Origin: Gymnothorax reevesii
Taxonomy: Eukaryota; Chordata; Actinopteri; Anguilliformes; Muraenidae
Assembly: GCA_029721435.1 (NCBI GenBank)
Contig: CM056583.1
Location: forward strand, 73,404,120-73,468,119
Length of the DNA stretch: 64,000 bases
Direction of reading: 5' to 3'
Position numbers and translations under genes: made by a program. The stretch's first letter is position 1. Every line of letters starts with the position of its first letter. Shown here piece after piece: positions 1-11,837 of this stretch. The notes below the pieces were generated by a model. That model was not told the DNA's origin. It saw nothing but the letters and a program-made list of their open reading frames with translations, and searched no databases.

Positions 1-643
1 TATAGTTTTTAAAGTTAAATAGATATTGTTTTTCTGCGCCCGAAGATGTTAAGACGCGCGGCATTATTCAGGACCATGGACAGCACACGCGCCGTTCTCT
101 CCCGCCTGCTCACTCTTACATCGTGTATAGTTGGTTCAGCCAGACTTTTTAACGAGTTGTCTCGTGTTACTGGTAAAGACAGAGGATCAACTATTGGGAA
201 CAGGCTATGCGTGGGAAGGGACTTATAAATGTTTTCTAATTCCAGTCTGCCGCTTTAAGTTATTTTAGTCCATTTGAATGCGTTTAAATTAATAGAGAGC
301 CTGTAGCTCATTTTCAAGACACTCATAGTATTCCTTATGAATTGTAATATACACATCTAATTTTTGTTACAGTTGATTAACGATTTTGTATGCAATTTAG
401 AATTCTACACGTATGTAAATTGCTAAAATGTGTGGGCTACAATTGCGTGTGAAGCATATGAGGAATTATTACTCCTGATATATAGTCTATTTTAAAAATA
501 CATTAATATTTCTACAACATCAGGCACTATTTCTTTTTTATTTTTACCGCACATCATTCTCACAAGCACTGCATTTAATTTGGTTCTAGCCTACTCATGC
601 TCATGTTTGTGTTTCATTTTTGATTATGATATGTAAAGCCTAC
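1..643 (-). other. otp: otp intron 2, 5' part (partial)
   Basis: Begins at the GTAGGC donor and runs out of the window at position 1. I looked for the exon 3 sequence encoding the homeodomain recognition helix and did not see it. A 60-codon plus-strand frame at 46-228 has no recognisable content and is treated as chance. Confidence 0.85.
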
Positions 644-1032
644 CTGTACACGAGATTCTGTTAGGCCGATCCTCAGTGCTAATTCTTCCCTCATGAAAAT
701 ATCTGGGTAATGGGTTTTAGCAAAGCTTCTCTCCAGTTCATTTAACTGGGCCGGAGTAAAACGGGTCCGGTGTCGCTTCTGTTTCTGGGTTTGTTGTCCG
801 CCTGACTGGTTTGGATTCTGCTGTTTTTCTTGGTCTTTATTGTTGACTTGAACGCCGGGAGCATTGGGTCCAGCATTGTTGATGTCGTCTCCGGGCAGAA
901 GTGTGGCTCCCTCAACGGCGTCGGAACCCGGCGCAAGATCGCCAGAGTGCCCTGGATCAGATCCACTGCCCCCTAATCTGCACTTCAATGCCTCCCTGTG
1001 TCCTAAAAGCTCCGCCGCGGCATCCTTCATCC
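644..1032 (-). CDS. otp: Orthopedia homeobox, coding exon 2
   Basis: Second coding exon of otp, a paired-class homeodomain transcription factor that specifies neuroendocrine and dopaminergic neurons in the hypothalamus (family knowledge). Read on the minus strand it starts after the acceptor TTTTGCAG (AG at 1034-1033), with GG completing a split Gly codon, and continues [21 protein letters not shown] Gln/Asn-rich linker follows, then the homeodomain from about [20 protein letters not shown]. It stops after ...TESRVQ at a CAG|GTAGGC donor (643-642). That puts the intron between homeodomain residues 46 and 47, the classic site in paired-class genes. Helix 3 (VWFQNRR) must be in exon 3, which I do not find in 1-643. 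The length is 389 bp and the phase agrees with exon 1. I cannot tell otpa from otpb. Confidence 0.96.
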
Positions 1033-1539
1033 CTGCAAAAATAAGTCATATGGAGTAAATCGGTTTCGTTAAGTTTAACATAAACAAAATATGCCGTATT
1101 GACTTCACATTTCCTGTTTTAAAAGAGAACACAGTTAGCCATTCTTCAATCATTCCGGGTAAATAAATTAAAAATACAGCGAAAATTTCGTTTATTTTTC
1201 TTCAGTAAAACCATGCAATAGCGCGAAAATCGATATAGTTACATTGTATGTTAGTCAGAAAAAGGTAAAGCGTTCTAGATATTTTCTTAATAAATGCAGG
1301 AGCTAATATCTTCTTTAAACATGCTTAATTCCATTTGCACACATCAATATATTTGAAAACGGCTAAATCAAATTACGGTGTAATAGAAGTAACTGCTATT
1401 CGAAAGAATTAGCTCACTTAGATCATATTAAGACAAAATATGAAACAAATTGCGAATTTCTATGCTTGATTTTGTTAGATTAGAAGTTCCTCCAGCTTAC
1501 AGTAGAGTTGAAGACCGGAGTTTGGTGATGATAACTCAC
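1033..1539 (-). other. otp: otp intron 1
   Basis: Phase-1 intron with donor GTGAGT (1539-1534) and acceptor TTTTGCAG ending at 1033. It is AT-rich with no repeat or coding signal. Confidence 0.9.
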
Positions 1540-1576
1540 CGAGGCGAGCATCCAGGAGGTCGGCGTGCGATAGCAT
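1540..1576 (-). CDS. otp: Orthopedia homeobox, coding exon 1 (start codon)
   Basis: Short first coding exon: ATG at 1576 reading down to a G at 1540, followed by the consensus donor GTGAGT. It encodes MLSHADLLDARL plus the first base of a Gly codon that exon 2 completes, which is the known N-terminus of vertebrate Otp. The exon is 37 coding bases, too short for ORF finding. The start is fixed by the protein match and by the run of stops and T-rich DNA just upstream. Intron 1 is only 507 bp. Confidence 0.93.
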
Positions 1577-1790
1577 TGCGCACCGCTCCAGGACGAAAAT
1601 GCTTTCCAAAAAAAATTCTACGACTTTAAACTATTTAAAAAATATATAGCCTAAATGAAAGAAAATTCGGTTTGTGGTTAAAAAGGAGGTCCCTTGCATT
1701 ATAATGTCCTTTAGAGGGATGGGGAGGCGCTTAATACTTGAATGAACCCATGAGCTTCTGCAAATAGGAACCAATCAGAATTGAAGCCTG
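1577..1790 (-). promoter_or_regulatory. otp: Candidate otp core promoter and 5' UTR
   Basis: On the minus strand above the otp ATG there is a TATA-like GCTATATATT at 1641-1650 (about 65-74 bp above the start codon) and an inverted CCAAT box (ATTGG, plus-strand CCAAT at 1771-1775). A second AT-rich TATAAT-like site lies near 1700. This spacing would give a short 5' UTR of roughly 40 nt. The motifs are seen directly; transcription start and function are inferred. Confidence 0.45.
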
Positions 1791-4700
1791 AAAATGTCAC
1801 AGCCGCAATCCTCCATAGCCAGCCACTCACACTACCAATCACGCTACATTCACTTGTCTATTTCTCCTCATTTTCAAATCTGATTTATTAGCTTTCAACC
1901 TCAAATTATACCCTTTTAAATGACCTGATCTAATTTCTATAATGACAACAAACCACACTTAATAAACTCAGTAATCCAGAGATGTTCAAATGGTTCATGG
2001 TTTAAAGTTGTTTTTCTTTATTAGGTCTACTTGCAACAGGCTTTGATTTGCTCGATTTATGAAGCAACGTCAGTATAAACATTGTAGCATCATCATTATC
2101 GTGCCGGGTTTGAATATCAGCAGAATGTTGGTGCAGCTAAAATAAAAAGGCACATCTTGAACAGTGCACAGCTAGCAGTTGCAGTTTTAGCATCGCCTAC
2201 TTTGTATTTGCATTGCTTATGGCCATAGAACACGTTATTGCAGGCGTGTGGTTGTTCAGCGCTTTTTGACCATTTTTAAATCTTGTATCCACGTGTACTG
2301 CAAAATACACACGAATATCTCAGCACTTCACCACAACATTTTTAAAAACGAAATCTAGAAACGAAGTGAACCATCGCTAATGTTCTGATTTCTCGGAGTC
2401 AGCCAACAACAAAGTTTAGATTAGTAATATGTTTCTAACCAGAGTAATTTTCAAGATCATTAGGCAGTTATGTAATTAGTGCCAAATCTATAAGCCTTTA
2501 TTACGATTATTGGAGTAAAATCAGTATAAATTTGTTCTGATTTATTGCTGTTTAGTCTTGACTGTCAAGCGAGTAGGGACTTATTGTGAATGATATCTGA
2601 GGAAATTAAGGGCACAAGTCAATGGAAACTGAAGTGTGGCTCTGTTGTGCGCTTTTTTGTCTTTGTTGAAGAGAAAGGATACCTTCTGATAACATGGATT
2701 GCAAGGAGCTTCGGCAGAGTAAACAAATAAACAATCTCTCAACAGTTACTGACCCATTGCTTTAACGGTATTGATTTTCCATTCAAATTGACACAATTAG
2801 GGTTATTTATTTCGCTAAAACAAGGTAGACATAAACAAGTTACTCGTGCAGTTAACGGTAAATAAAAACCAAAATACTGGTGCAAGGATTTTTGCCGTTG
2901 ACAGTAATACATGGGCTGAGAATGTATATGGAGAAAAAATAATTTTAAAAAGCCATTGGCAGATGTCAGTGCGCGAGCATTATGAAAGCGCTTTGTGTTT
3001 GGGAGTGTATAGTGTCTTTCGAAAGACACAAAGGGTGCGTTCGGGCGAGAACTTCGGCAGTTTTGTCCTTTCTTTCCCTGCCTTGGTTTAAGTTGCTTCA
3101 GCTCATTTTTTTATTTCAGCAATCTGGTGACATGAACGGACCACACGCACCAAGATACGTTTTTTTTTCGATTACCATAAACCAGAGGAGTTTCTTAAAC
3201 CGACCTTAAAATAAAATAATAAAAATCTACAGATTAGAGGATGGAGGATTCGGTCCAGCTGCATTGTTCCTCCACCACTGGATGCGTCGGAGACCGCGGA
3301 CAAACTTGAGAGAATCACAACAGCAGAAATAAAATACCAACTATTGAGGGTCTTCTTATTCACTTGCCATGTCCCACCGTCTTTGCCGGATAAATAGAAT
3401 CTATTGAGACAAAATCGCCGGTATATAGGCTGCATTTTTTTTTTTTTTTTTTTTTAAAGGGTGAAATCGTTTGTTTTTATTTTTGTTCTGCTATTCTTGC
3501 ATAACGCTGTCTACGCATCTACTGTGGCCAAATGGCTGTTTCGCCCGAAAAGGTATGTGTCGCCAGCGATCGGTGCCTGACAGCACGTTGCCTAAACTAT
3601 TCCAACACTAGAAGAATATAAAACACATTTAACTTTACGAAAAAGAGGTGCAATAATAGTATGCAGTAGCCGCGTTCTTTCAACATGACTTTTTAAAGAT
3701 CACAACAGACAAATGAACTCAGACTTCTTCGGAGGTTATATTTTTCCAAGGCGAAATGAACATAAACAAACGATATATCGGATTTAGAAAGTCTCGTGCA
3801 TATTTGACCTACGGGGAACTTCACTGGATGAATGCAACTCATTCGTATAGTGTTGCATTACACGCTATTAAACTCGATGGCAATTGAAGTCTATTTTTGC
3901 AATCAAAAATTGAATAAAGGAACAAAATGATTCCTAAAGGCTACTGAAGCCAACATAGTGTGTGTGTTTTTTTTAGCGCATAGCTATTTATGGTTTTTTT
4001 TTTCTCCGATTTTCTTTGTTGTTGTTTCTTTTTATCAAAGCTGAAACGATTTAGTCGTCATCAAACGTATCCTACGGATTTGATATTCAATGATTCTGAT
4101 ATTTCAGTATAAATCTTTATCCAGGCCGACTTATGACTCTGAGACACTGCGATAATTTATCTCACAAAATAAATTATAACCCGCGGTTCCAAAATGTTTT
4201 TATCAACGTGTTGATGGTGTGTATATGCTGTCAGATAATGCTGCATTTTCTCCCTTAAATTCGGTTAGATGTGGTAGAATCTGCTGTCATGCTAAGGATT
4301 ACGTTGTGATAAAACAACGTTTTGTTGTTATTGTTGTTGTTGTTGTTGTTTGTTTGTTTGTTTTCACTACTATTATCATGGTATTTTGTGTCATACTATA
4401 GCTTTAAGTGAATGTAGGGTATTGATCTTGGTTGTTACCATGGATATAAGTTCAGTGTAAGTAAGGCCGTTTGCTTTTTCAATTAGGCGCGGAAATATTA
4501 ACATATATTTAAAGAAACAATACAAAGAAAGCTAAGAATAATAGTATTTTCAGTTTTTTTTTTCATGTTAAAGCAGTCTATATACATAGGGGGGTTTAAT
4601 TACAGCCAACCGTGTCATGATTTGAGAAAAGAAAAAAAATATATAATTTGTTGCAATAGTTATCCTTAAAAAATCAATGACACAAAACTTTATAACTGAG

Positions 4701-5330
4701 CTTAGAATTATAAAGTAAGAAGTATATTTTCCTAACTTTATTAAAAGCATGTGTATACACACACACACACACACACACACACAGTGTACTTTTTGGGTCG
4801 TATATATTTACAAAACCCCTGTAAAAATGTAGGCCCATACTTATCAAATTAGAGCGATATGTAGGCCTAAATACGTGTATGTGTGTATTTCTCGAACATA
4901 GACAACGTTGTAATTGCGTCACGTGGAAAAAAAGAAGTCGAGACACATCTCTTTCTAGGCAGATATACTGATAATAAGACCACATCAATCTTACCCCGGA
5001 AATAAATAAAAATAGACAAACAAACAAATTCGCTCCCCTGCAAGTTAATGTAGTGTATCTGAGTGGAAAGTAGATATTTTCACGCGTTCTGGAGATGGAG
5101 AGTGACTTTTAATAAAATCACAAGAAAAACAAATGTAATTCTGTAAGCAATTTCAGAGATCAGGAATCTCCGTCCCCCTCTACTTCCAACGCTTTCGTAT
5201 TCGACGCCCGTTCAGACCAGACCTTAAAGATACAGGGATATGGCTGTCATTCAGTGTGTGCCCTTGATTCACCGCCTTTTACTATATTGGGGGCAGTTTT
5301 GTAGTAACAATGTGGAAGATGATTTTTGTT
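1791..5330. other. Upstream non-coding DNA with simple repeats
   Basis: No supported gene. It contains a 21-base T run (3435-3455), a TTG/TTTG tract (about 4325-4363) and an AC microsatellite (4757-4783). All frames of 60-117 codons here are broken or low complexity. Confidence 0.7.
4757..4783. repeat. (AC)n microsatellite
   Basis: Pure alternating AC of about 13 units. It creates the CVCVC tails of the minus-strand frames that cross it. Confidence 0.95.
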
Positions 5331-5339
5331 GACTTTTTC

Positions 5340-5830
5340 GAGGTTGCAAGTGAATTCTAATTCATTGGGCGTCCATAGTCACTCAATTAGAGAAATCTAA
5401 AGAGAAAATCGATCTTCCATCTGCAGAAATGCCAGCTTAACAAATTAGATTCTTGTTTCGTGTAGGTGATTTGGTGACAGTCGGGGAATTAGAAGTAATA
5501 AGTTGTTGTGTTTGAGCCCGGGGGAAGGAAGGCGAGTGGCGCGCTTGGCTTGCTTGAGATCCATCAGGTGCGTCCTACTCCGGCCACAAATCCAGGTAGC
5601 ACTCATTGCTGCATCTCATGCTTTAATTAGTGGCGCTGCCCTCCGTGTGGGACTCGATTAAACCGTGATTTATCCGAAAGAAAGATAATTATGGTTCCAA
5701 ATAAAATAATCAGCATTGAAGAGCGATTTCCTTAATGAGATGGAGCAGTTGTATGTCACGGAGTAACGGGGCCTCATTAAGGTGGTAATGAGACTTTGGG
5801 GGTGAACCCGACAATTATTGAAATATATAA
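5340..5830. promoter_or_regulatory. Candidate conserved enhancer-like block (otp upstream)
   Basis: A repeat-free block 3.8 kb above the otp start with many homeodomain cores (TTAATTAG near 5634, ATTATTG, CATTAAGG, CTCATTAA), GATA/TTTATC words and no long frame. The composition resembles vertebrate developmental non-coding elements. This is inference from base pattern and position only. Confidence 0.38.
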
Positions 5831-6149
5831 AATAGGGATCAAATCAAATGTAACCTAAATTCGTCTCACAGATGAGCTCTTGTGTAATTTAAAGAAATAC
5901 CTAATCAGAACACCAAATGGTTATTTTTTTCCATTCCTGGTGCATACCGGAAACTCACGCGAAGCGCTGATAATTTCTTTATAAAAATTATAATCGGTTT
6001 CCTATCTTCGAACGGGAATACCTGACTCATATTGTTTATATATAGACATTTAGTCACCCTGTATTGTATTTAAACAATACAACAACGCATCATTTGATGT
6101 CTTTACTTGTAAATTCAATTGTCTTTTGAAAATATATTCAAATATTTCG

Positions 6150-6480
6150 TATCTAATGACTGCAGCGGTGGACTCCTAAAAAGCTATCGCAGGGGCAGTT
6201 TAGGACCAGTAATGACGTGGTAAACTGCATTATTAAGGCGATGAGAAACGGGTGAATTAACTCAAGTGAGCTTATACTGAAAGTAAAAAAAATGACCCTC
6301 CGGCTTCCTCCGGCAAGAGCAAAGATGGGGCTTGCCAATTTGCCGACAGATGTGTAAGATTACAATCCATCACTATGAGAACAACGTAACCCAAAGACAA
6401 ATTTTTTTGAATCTGGGCATGCCACCATGCCTTATATAATTAAAAGATGCAATGAATTTGATGGAATCTTGGTGCGTTAC
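6150..6480. promoter_or_regulatory. Candidate conserved enhancer-like block
   Basis: Mixed-complexity, repeat-free DNA with TAAT/ATTA cores (GACTGCAGCGG, AGTAATGACG, GCATTATTAAGG). A 61-codon minus frame has no family resemblance. It ends where a degenerate repeat begins near 6480. Confidence 0.3.
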
Positions 6481-7570
6481 CTCCTGATTCCTGAGAAATC
6501 ACTGGCCTATGAACCATCATGCAACTCTAATGGATATCACAACATGGACTTGGAAATATTTTAATAAATTTTCATCAGTCAACAACATTTGTTGCTGCAG
6601 CTAAAGATGCAAGCTGAAGCTTCTCTATATGCAGAGCTATAGTTATCAACACTGTCCAAAAGCTCCACCAACTTCTTGAGGCTCAGTGTCATCAGAGATG
6701 GACAATAGCATGATAGAGGCATGTTTTGTGATCCAACAAGTCAACATTTCAAGTGGTAAAAATGGCACCACTGTTCTCCACCCACCCACTAGCATGCTCT
6801 CCTGGACTAAAGACAAGAAAGAAGAACCGGAGCTGTGATCAGCAGCAGATCTAAGTCTGTCATGGTATTGAGGCGTGTCAAAGAACATTTTATGAGTGAC
6901 TTGCACATTCCTGTGGACACCATTAGTGCAGCAAAATATGTGTACATTTGGAGCAACATATGTAGATGTTGTTTGTTCCTGAGATGTCCCAGCATTTTTT
7001 GGTAAGACAATGCCAAGCAACATTCTGCATGGATTGCAAGAGCAGAGCGAGTTACATAAGCAGGGGGTGCTGGTGCTTGGTTACCCTGCCTGCAGTCCTG
7101 GGGTGCGTTTCCTGAAATCACAGATGCTAACTTACATAGTTGGGCCCATTGACTGTGAATGGGCGAACTTACGTAAGTTGCTAACTTAGTTAGCAACTAC
7201 GCTTTTGGGAGACGCGCCCCTGATCAGCATACCACAGAGAATATGTGGCGAATTATGAGTCAAAATATGTGGCAACAAAAGCCTTGTGAAATTGTACTGC
7301 TGAAGAGCTTCATATTAGAGGAAAGACAATGAATTTTGCTCACTGGACTCGATCAACTGGTGTCCTCAGTACCCAAATGTTTAATTAGTGCATTAAAAGG
7401 CATCGTGATGTTTGGCGGTGGTAAACAGTCAATTGGGCCGACTTTTTGGATTATTTTGCAGCCATAAAGTTGGATATTTTTCAATAAGTTATTAAATCCA
7501 CATTGGAGCATAAAATAATCTGTTGCAATATTTTCAGTGTAAAAGATAATGAAGGGACTTTTCAAATAAG
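6480..7570. repeat. Degenerate interspersed repeat, split by a MITE
   Basis: About 1 kb that reads like an old dispersed fish repeat (my recollection of similar teleost sequence, not a search). It has two overlapping minus frames (6646-7023, 6807-7196) with no catalytic motif I can name. A 121-bp MITE sits inside it at 7100-7220. The family is not assigned. Confidence 0.4.
7100..7220. mobile_element. Short palindromic MITE
   Basis: Ends are GGGGTGCGTTTCC on the left and, on the opposite strand from the right end, GGGGCGCGTCTCC. The inner arms GTTGCTAACT/AGTTAGCAAC fold further. The total is 121 bp with no coding. I could not find a clean target duplication, so the superfamily (Harbinger- or hAT-like) is open. 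Confidence 0.65.
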
Positions 7571-7607
7571 CCCAGTTTGATTTTGTTAACTTTTTTCAAG
7601 CGCAGGT

Positions 7608-7810
7608 TCATAAATATTTGGACACTGACTACACTACTCTTATTTCAGATGTCACCCATAGAATATTGAAGTTGAAATTAAATTATGGATATGAGTTCAA
7701 AGTGCTCACATTCTGCTTCAATTTGAGGGTATGCACATCAAAACTGGGGAGATGCTGGAGAAATCAGAATTTTTTGAAGGAGTCTCCCTCCCATTTTTTT
7801 TGAAGGATAA
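7608..7810. mobile_element. Tc1/mariner-type terminal fragment
   Basis: Begins ATAAATATTTGGACACTGAC, the end pattern of a common fish Tc1-like family, followed by about 150 bp of typical subterminal text. No transposase part and no opposite end was found nearby, so this is a solo or truncated end. Confidence 0.45.
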
Positions 7811-8194
7811 TTTTTGTTAATGTATATGAACAAAGATTAGTTCTGACAACACTGTGATATGGATGCAAAACGTTTTGAAAGGGCATAGAAAAAAAGCAAA
7901 AAGCAAAAAAAGCAAAAAAAAAAAAAAAAAAAGCAAAACCATTGTAATATAGCAAATATATGTGCAAATATAGCTACCCTGAATTTTTTTGCTCAATAAT
8001 GTCAATAACAGATCTGTTGCTTATGCTCAGATGAGTAAATGTTTACAATATAGCAACAGAATTCAAGTTAGCTGCTTGCTAAACTTAATCTGTCCACATT
8101 TGTAACGCTCTCTATTGAGCTAACTTGGAACACATAGATCGGAATGCATTTGAAGATGTAGAGTTAGTACTCATACCCACATTTACACTTGATT

Positions 8195-8990
8195 GTGATT
8201 GTCTCTGCAGACACAGCTTGAAGCAATATCCCTTAATCTATTCCTGAACAATATTTGGAGTGTGGTAGGGCGCAATATTCTGCAGAAAGAGGCCATTGCA
8301 GTATTTGATAGGCTTGCCCAAATGTTGAGCCACAAACTTTTAATGAGCTTCAACGTGCTTTTTCTTCAGCAATGGAGTCTTGCACAGTGAGCATGGATAG
8401 ACGTTGTGAAGGTTGAATGAATTACTTATTGTTTTCTTTGAAACAACTGTACCTGCTAGTTCCAGGTCTTTCTGAAGCACTCCGCGAGTGGTCCTTGGCT
8501 CTTGGACTACTCTACTGATTAAATCTTTTTACTGCTTTGTCAGAAATCTTGCTATCAGCACCTGGCTGGTTGATGGTGAAATGATGTTCTTTCCACTACC
8601 GGATTATGGCCCCAACAAAGCTTACTGGAACATTCAGAAGTTAAGAAATAGTTGTACATCTGTAACCAATGTTATCAGCATGTTTTGCAACAATAGGGTT
8701 CTGAAGGTCTTGAGAGAGCTGCTTGCTTTTACCCATCATGAGATACTTCTTGTGTGACACCTTGAAGATGAGAAACCTTTTTATTGGCCTTCAATTAGAA
8801 CTAAACCAACTGATATTAAATTGGATTGCTTAAGAGGATTGCTTTCTAAATGCTAACTGATTTCGACTGGTTTCTTGGCTTTCCATGCCTTTTTGCGCCT
8901 CTTTTTCCTCAGGTGTTCAATACTTATTCCTTCCCTGTGTCATTCCACTTTATTACACATAACTTAACTTATGGACTTATTTTTTTTATT
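8195..8990 (-). pseudogene. Degenerate Tc1-like transposase, N-terminal half
   Basis: On the minus strand a start at 8736 opens MGKSKQLSQDLQN, followed in broken frames by LNVPVSFVGAI and WKEHHFTINQPGA. These are the paired-like DNA-binding helices of Tc1-family transposases that recognise the terminal inverted repeats. Further on, KVCGSTFGQ-like text continues before the similarity fades. Stops and frameshifts are frequent, and no DDE catalytic motif is left. The flank at 8900-8990 resembles the usual subterminal region of this family. It is a dead copy, independent of the better-preserved Tc1 element that starts at 9072. Confidence 0.6.
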
Positions 8991-9023
8991 CATTTGTATG
9001 TGTGGATTACTTGGATTGTTACC

Positions 9024-9024
<1 letters not shown>

Positions 9025-9071
<47 letters not shown>
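9025..9071. repeat. (CA)n(TA)n microsatellite at Tc1 insertion point
   Basis: About 19 CA units run into TATATATA, ending in the TA that abuts the Tc1 left end at 9072. A TG/TA tract also follows the right end at 15860-15905, so the element appears to sit inside a dinucleotide array. Confidence 0.9.
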
Positions 9072-9286
9072 CAGTGCCATGAAAAAGTATTTGCCCTTTC
9101 CTGATTTCTTATTTTGCATATTTGTCACACTTGAATGTTTCAGATCATCAAAACAATGTGATTATTTGACAAAAGATTACCCGAGTAAAAAAAAAATGCC
9201 ATTTTTTAGTGATGATTTCATTTATTAAGGGGAAAAGCTATCCAAACCCACCTGGCCCGGTGTGAAAAAGTAAATGCCCCCAAAAC

Positions 9287-10288
9287 CTAATAAGTGGTTG
9301 TACCACCCTCGGCGACCACAACTGCAATCAAACATTTGCGATAACTGGCAATGAGTCAGTCCCTGTGGAAGAATTTTGTCCCACTATTCTTTGCAGAATT
9401 GCCTTAATTCAACTACATTGGAAGGTTTTCGAGCATGAACGACCTTTTTAAGGTCATGCCTCAGTATGTCAATCAAATTTTGACTAGGCCATTCCTAAAT
9501 CTTCATTTTGTTTTTTGTTTTTTTAAGTCATTCAGAGGTGGACTTGCTGCTATATTTTCGATCATTGTTCTGCTGCATTACCCAAGTGCACTTGAGCTTG
9601 AGGTAACAAACTGATGGTTGGGCATTCTTCTTCAGGATTTTCCAGTAGAGAGCAGAATTCATAATTCCATCAATTACGGCAAGTCATCCAGGTCCTGAAG
9701 CAGGAAAGCAGCCCTAAACCATCAGACTACCACCACCTTTGACTGTTGGTATGATGTTCTTTTTATGAAATGCTGTGTTAATTTTACGAAAGATGTAATG
9801 GGATGCACACCTTCCAAAAAGTTCAACTTTTGCCTCGTCAGTCCACAGAATATTTTCCCAAAAGTCTTGGGGATCATCAAGATGTATTTTGGCAAATGTG
9901 AGACAAGCCTTTGTGTTCTTTTTAGTCAGCAGTTTTTAGTTTGCCTTGGAACTCTCCCACAGATGCCATTTTTGCCCAGTCTCTTTCTTATTGTTGAATC
10001 ATGAACACTGACTTTAACTGAGGCAAGTAATGCCTGCAGCTCTTTAAATGTTCTGGGTTCTTTTGTGACCTCCTGAATGAGTCGTTGATTGCTCTTAGAG
10101 CAATTTTGGTATGCCAGGCCCTTAAGGTTCACCACTGTTCCAAGTTTTCTCCATTTGTGGATAATGGATCTCACAGTGATTCACTGGAGTCCCAAAGCCT
10201 TAGAAATGGCTTTGTAACCCTTTCCAGACTAATAGATGTCAATTACTTTTTTTTTCATCTGTACTTGAATTTCTTTAGTTAGCGGCAT
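9287..10288 (-). pseudogene. Tc1-like transposase pseudogene
   Basis: Cut-and-paste transposase of the IS630-Tc1-mariner group, now dead. ATG at 10288 opens MPLTKEIQVQMKKKVIDIY, then an in-frame stop, SGKGYKAISKALGLQ, a second stop and ITVRSIIHKWRKL: the bipartite helix-turn-helix. The longest intact piece (9926-10174) carries EVTKEPRTFKELQALLAS. The first catalytic Asp is seen in ILWTDEAKVELFG near 9850-9810. The second region is mutated (NNDRKYSSKST in place of a DPKHTSK-like motif). The C-terminus VVAEGGTTTY ends at a stop at 9287. Total length is about 334 codons, close to the family norm. It is not split by the LTR element, which landed in the terminal repeat upstream of its start. Confidence 0.8.
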
Positions 10289-10592
10289 GATGTGTTGCTT
10301 TTTTTTTAGCCTAATTCACTTTATCAGACAGGTGCTTTTTCAGAGATTTCTTGAATTGAAAGGTCTGGCAATAATCAGGCCTGGGTGTGGCTAGTAAAAT
10401 TGAACTAAATGTGCTTAATCACAGTTAGTTGATGACTGAACAAGCAGGGGAGATTAACTTTTCACATGGGGCCAGGTAGTTTTGGATAGCTCTTTCCCCT
10501 TAATAAATGAATTCATCATTTAAAAACCGCATTACTCGGGTTGTCTTTGTCCAATATTAAAATTTGTTTGATGATCTTAAACATTTAAGTGT

Positions 10593-11060
10593 TGTTATGA
10601 CTTGCAAAAATCACAACAAAAAAACTGGCAAGTACAACTAAAACAAATTTATTCTTTACAAAAAAAAGTTGCACAAAAAATATCCACTATTTAAATTCTC
10701 AAATAACACACTGCCACTATTTAACTGTTGCCAAAACAAAACTCTGGTCTGCTCTCTTCTGCTGTCTGCTCTCTTTGTTGTCAGTCTCTGCTGTGCTTAA
10801 AATCACAGCCTTTTTATAGTCTAGCAACCTTCCAGAAAGATCCACAGGATTCTAGGGAAATCCCGCCCCCTCCAAGCAGGAAAGTGCCAGAAGCTTCGAG
10901 AAATTACTAGACTTTTCTTAATGATTTTACAAGTACGCCACCAGATGGTGCCAATGAACAAAATAAATATAGCTGACCAGCAGGGCAGCAAAACAGCATG
11001 TAACAAATCTTCATTTACAAATGGAATATAAAGCTGTACAAAAAATTATCATACATAACA
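10593..11060 (-). repeat. 3' LTR of the Gmr1-type element
   Basis: Second 468-bp copy with the same TATA (10809-10819) and AATAAA (10648-10653 as TTTATT) positions. The short frames inside (10728-10910 plus, 10821-11006 minus) occur identically in both LTRs and are not genes. Confidence 0.92.
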
Positions 11061-11072
11061 CCTCCCCTCTTT
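11061..11072 (-). other. Polypurine tract
   Basis: The minus strand reads AAAGAGGGGAGG immediately before the 3' LTR, the expected place and composition for plus-strand priming. Confidence 0.85.
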
Positions 11073-11263
11073 AAGAAAAGAAAGGTTTGCTAAAAGCTTT
11101 CTTTTGTTAAAATTAACACAGTTTTATAATCAGAACAATATTGAACTTTACACAAACATATTATTGATCATGATAACAATCATATACATAACAAACAGTG
11201 TAAGTCTCACAATTAAATAGAAAAGTAAAATTACGTTTTTCACAATCACGAAAAGAAATAAAA

Positions 11264-11831
11264 TTACATGCGTGAAAGTGTATCTGGGATTACATTATCT
11301 TTTCCCCTGATGTGAGAAATGTCCCAAATCATACTCTTGCAAAAGTAAACTCCATCTCAGTAATCTTCGATTCTTGTTTTTGATCTTGTGCAAGAATGTG
11401 AGGGGATTGTGATCACTGAAGACCTTGATGGAAGTAGCTGAACAAGTCAAATAGACTTCAAAATGTTGTAAAGCCAAAACAAGTGCCAAACATTCTTTTT
11501 CAATTGTTGAGTAGTTTTTCTGATGTTTATCAAACTTTTTGGAAAAGTAACAAACAGGATGATCTACTCCATCAGTGTCTTCTTGCAGTAAAACTGCACC
11601 TGCACCAATGTCACTGGCATCAACTGCTAACTTGAACTCCTTTTTGAAATTGGGAGATAAGAGAACTGGTGCATTTTTGAGAATAGCTTTTAGCTGGTCA
11701 AACGAATTTTGACATTTTTCATCCCAAACAAATTTTGCATTTTTCTTCAGTAAATTTGTCAAAGGTTCAGAGATGATAGAGAAATTTTTACAGAATTTTA
11801 TGTAGTAGCCAGCCATCCCTAGAAATCTCAT
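11264..11831 (-). pseudogene. RT connection and RNase H remainder
   Basis: Continues in the same frame as the upstream polyprotein after one TGA and two sense codons. It opens MRFLGMAGYYIKFCKNFS, the segment just after the RT palm in gypsy elements. RNase H follows with catalytic-type residues in LAVDASDIGAGAVLL (D), STIEKECLALVLAL (E) and VFSDHNPLTFL (D). The frame breaks near 11300-11310 (ends HFSHQGKR at 11295). Reading one base over gives the usual C-terminal GKDNVIPDTLSR and a stop at 11264, so there is a single-base frameshift. No YxDD-type RT active site is present on either side of the TGA. Confidence 0.85.
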
Positions 11832-11837
11832 GAGCTG

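Noticed and set aside
864..1058. 64-codon plus-strand frame over otp exon 2
   Set aside because: Antisense shadow of the otp coding exon.
6646..7196. Two overlapping minus frames of 125 and 129 codons
   Set aside because: They lie in a degenerate repeat, and one runs into a MITE at 7100-7220; no motif. Kept as repeat, not gene.
10728..11006. 60-61-codon frames repeated identically at 15471-15749
   Set aside because: They are inside the two LTRs; the identity reflects LTR duplication, not a gene pair.
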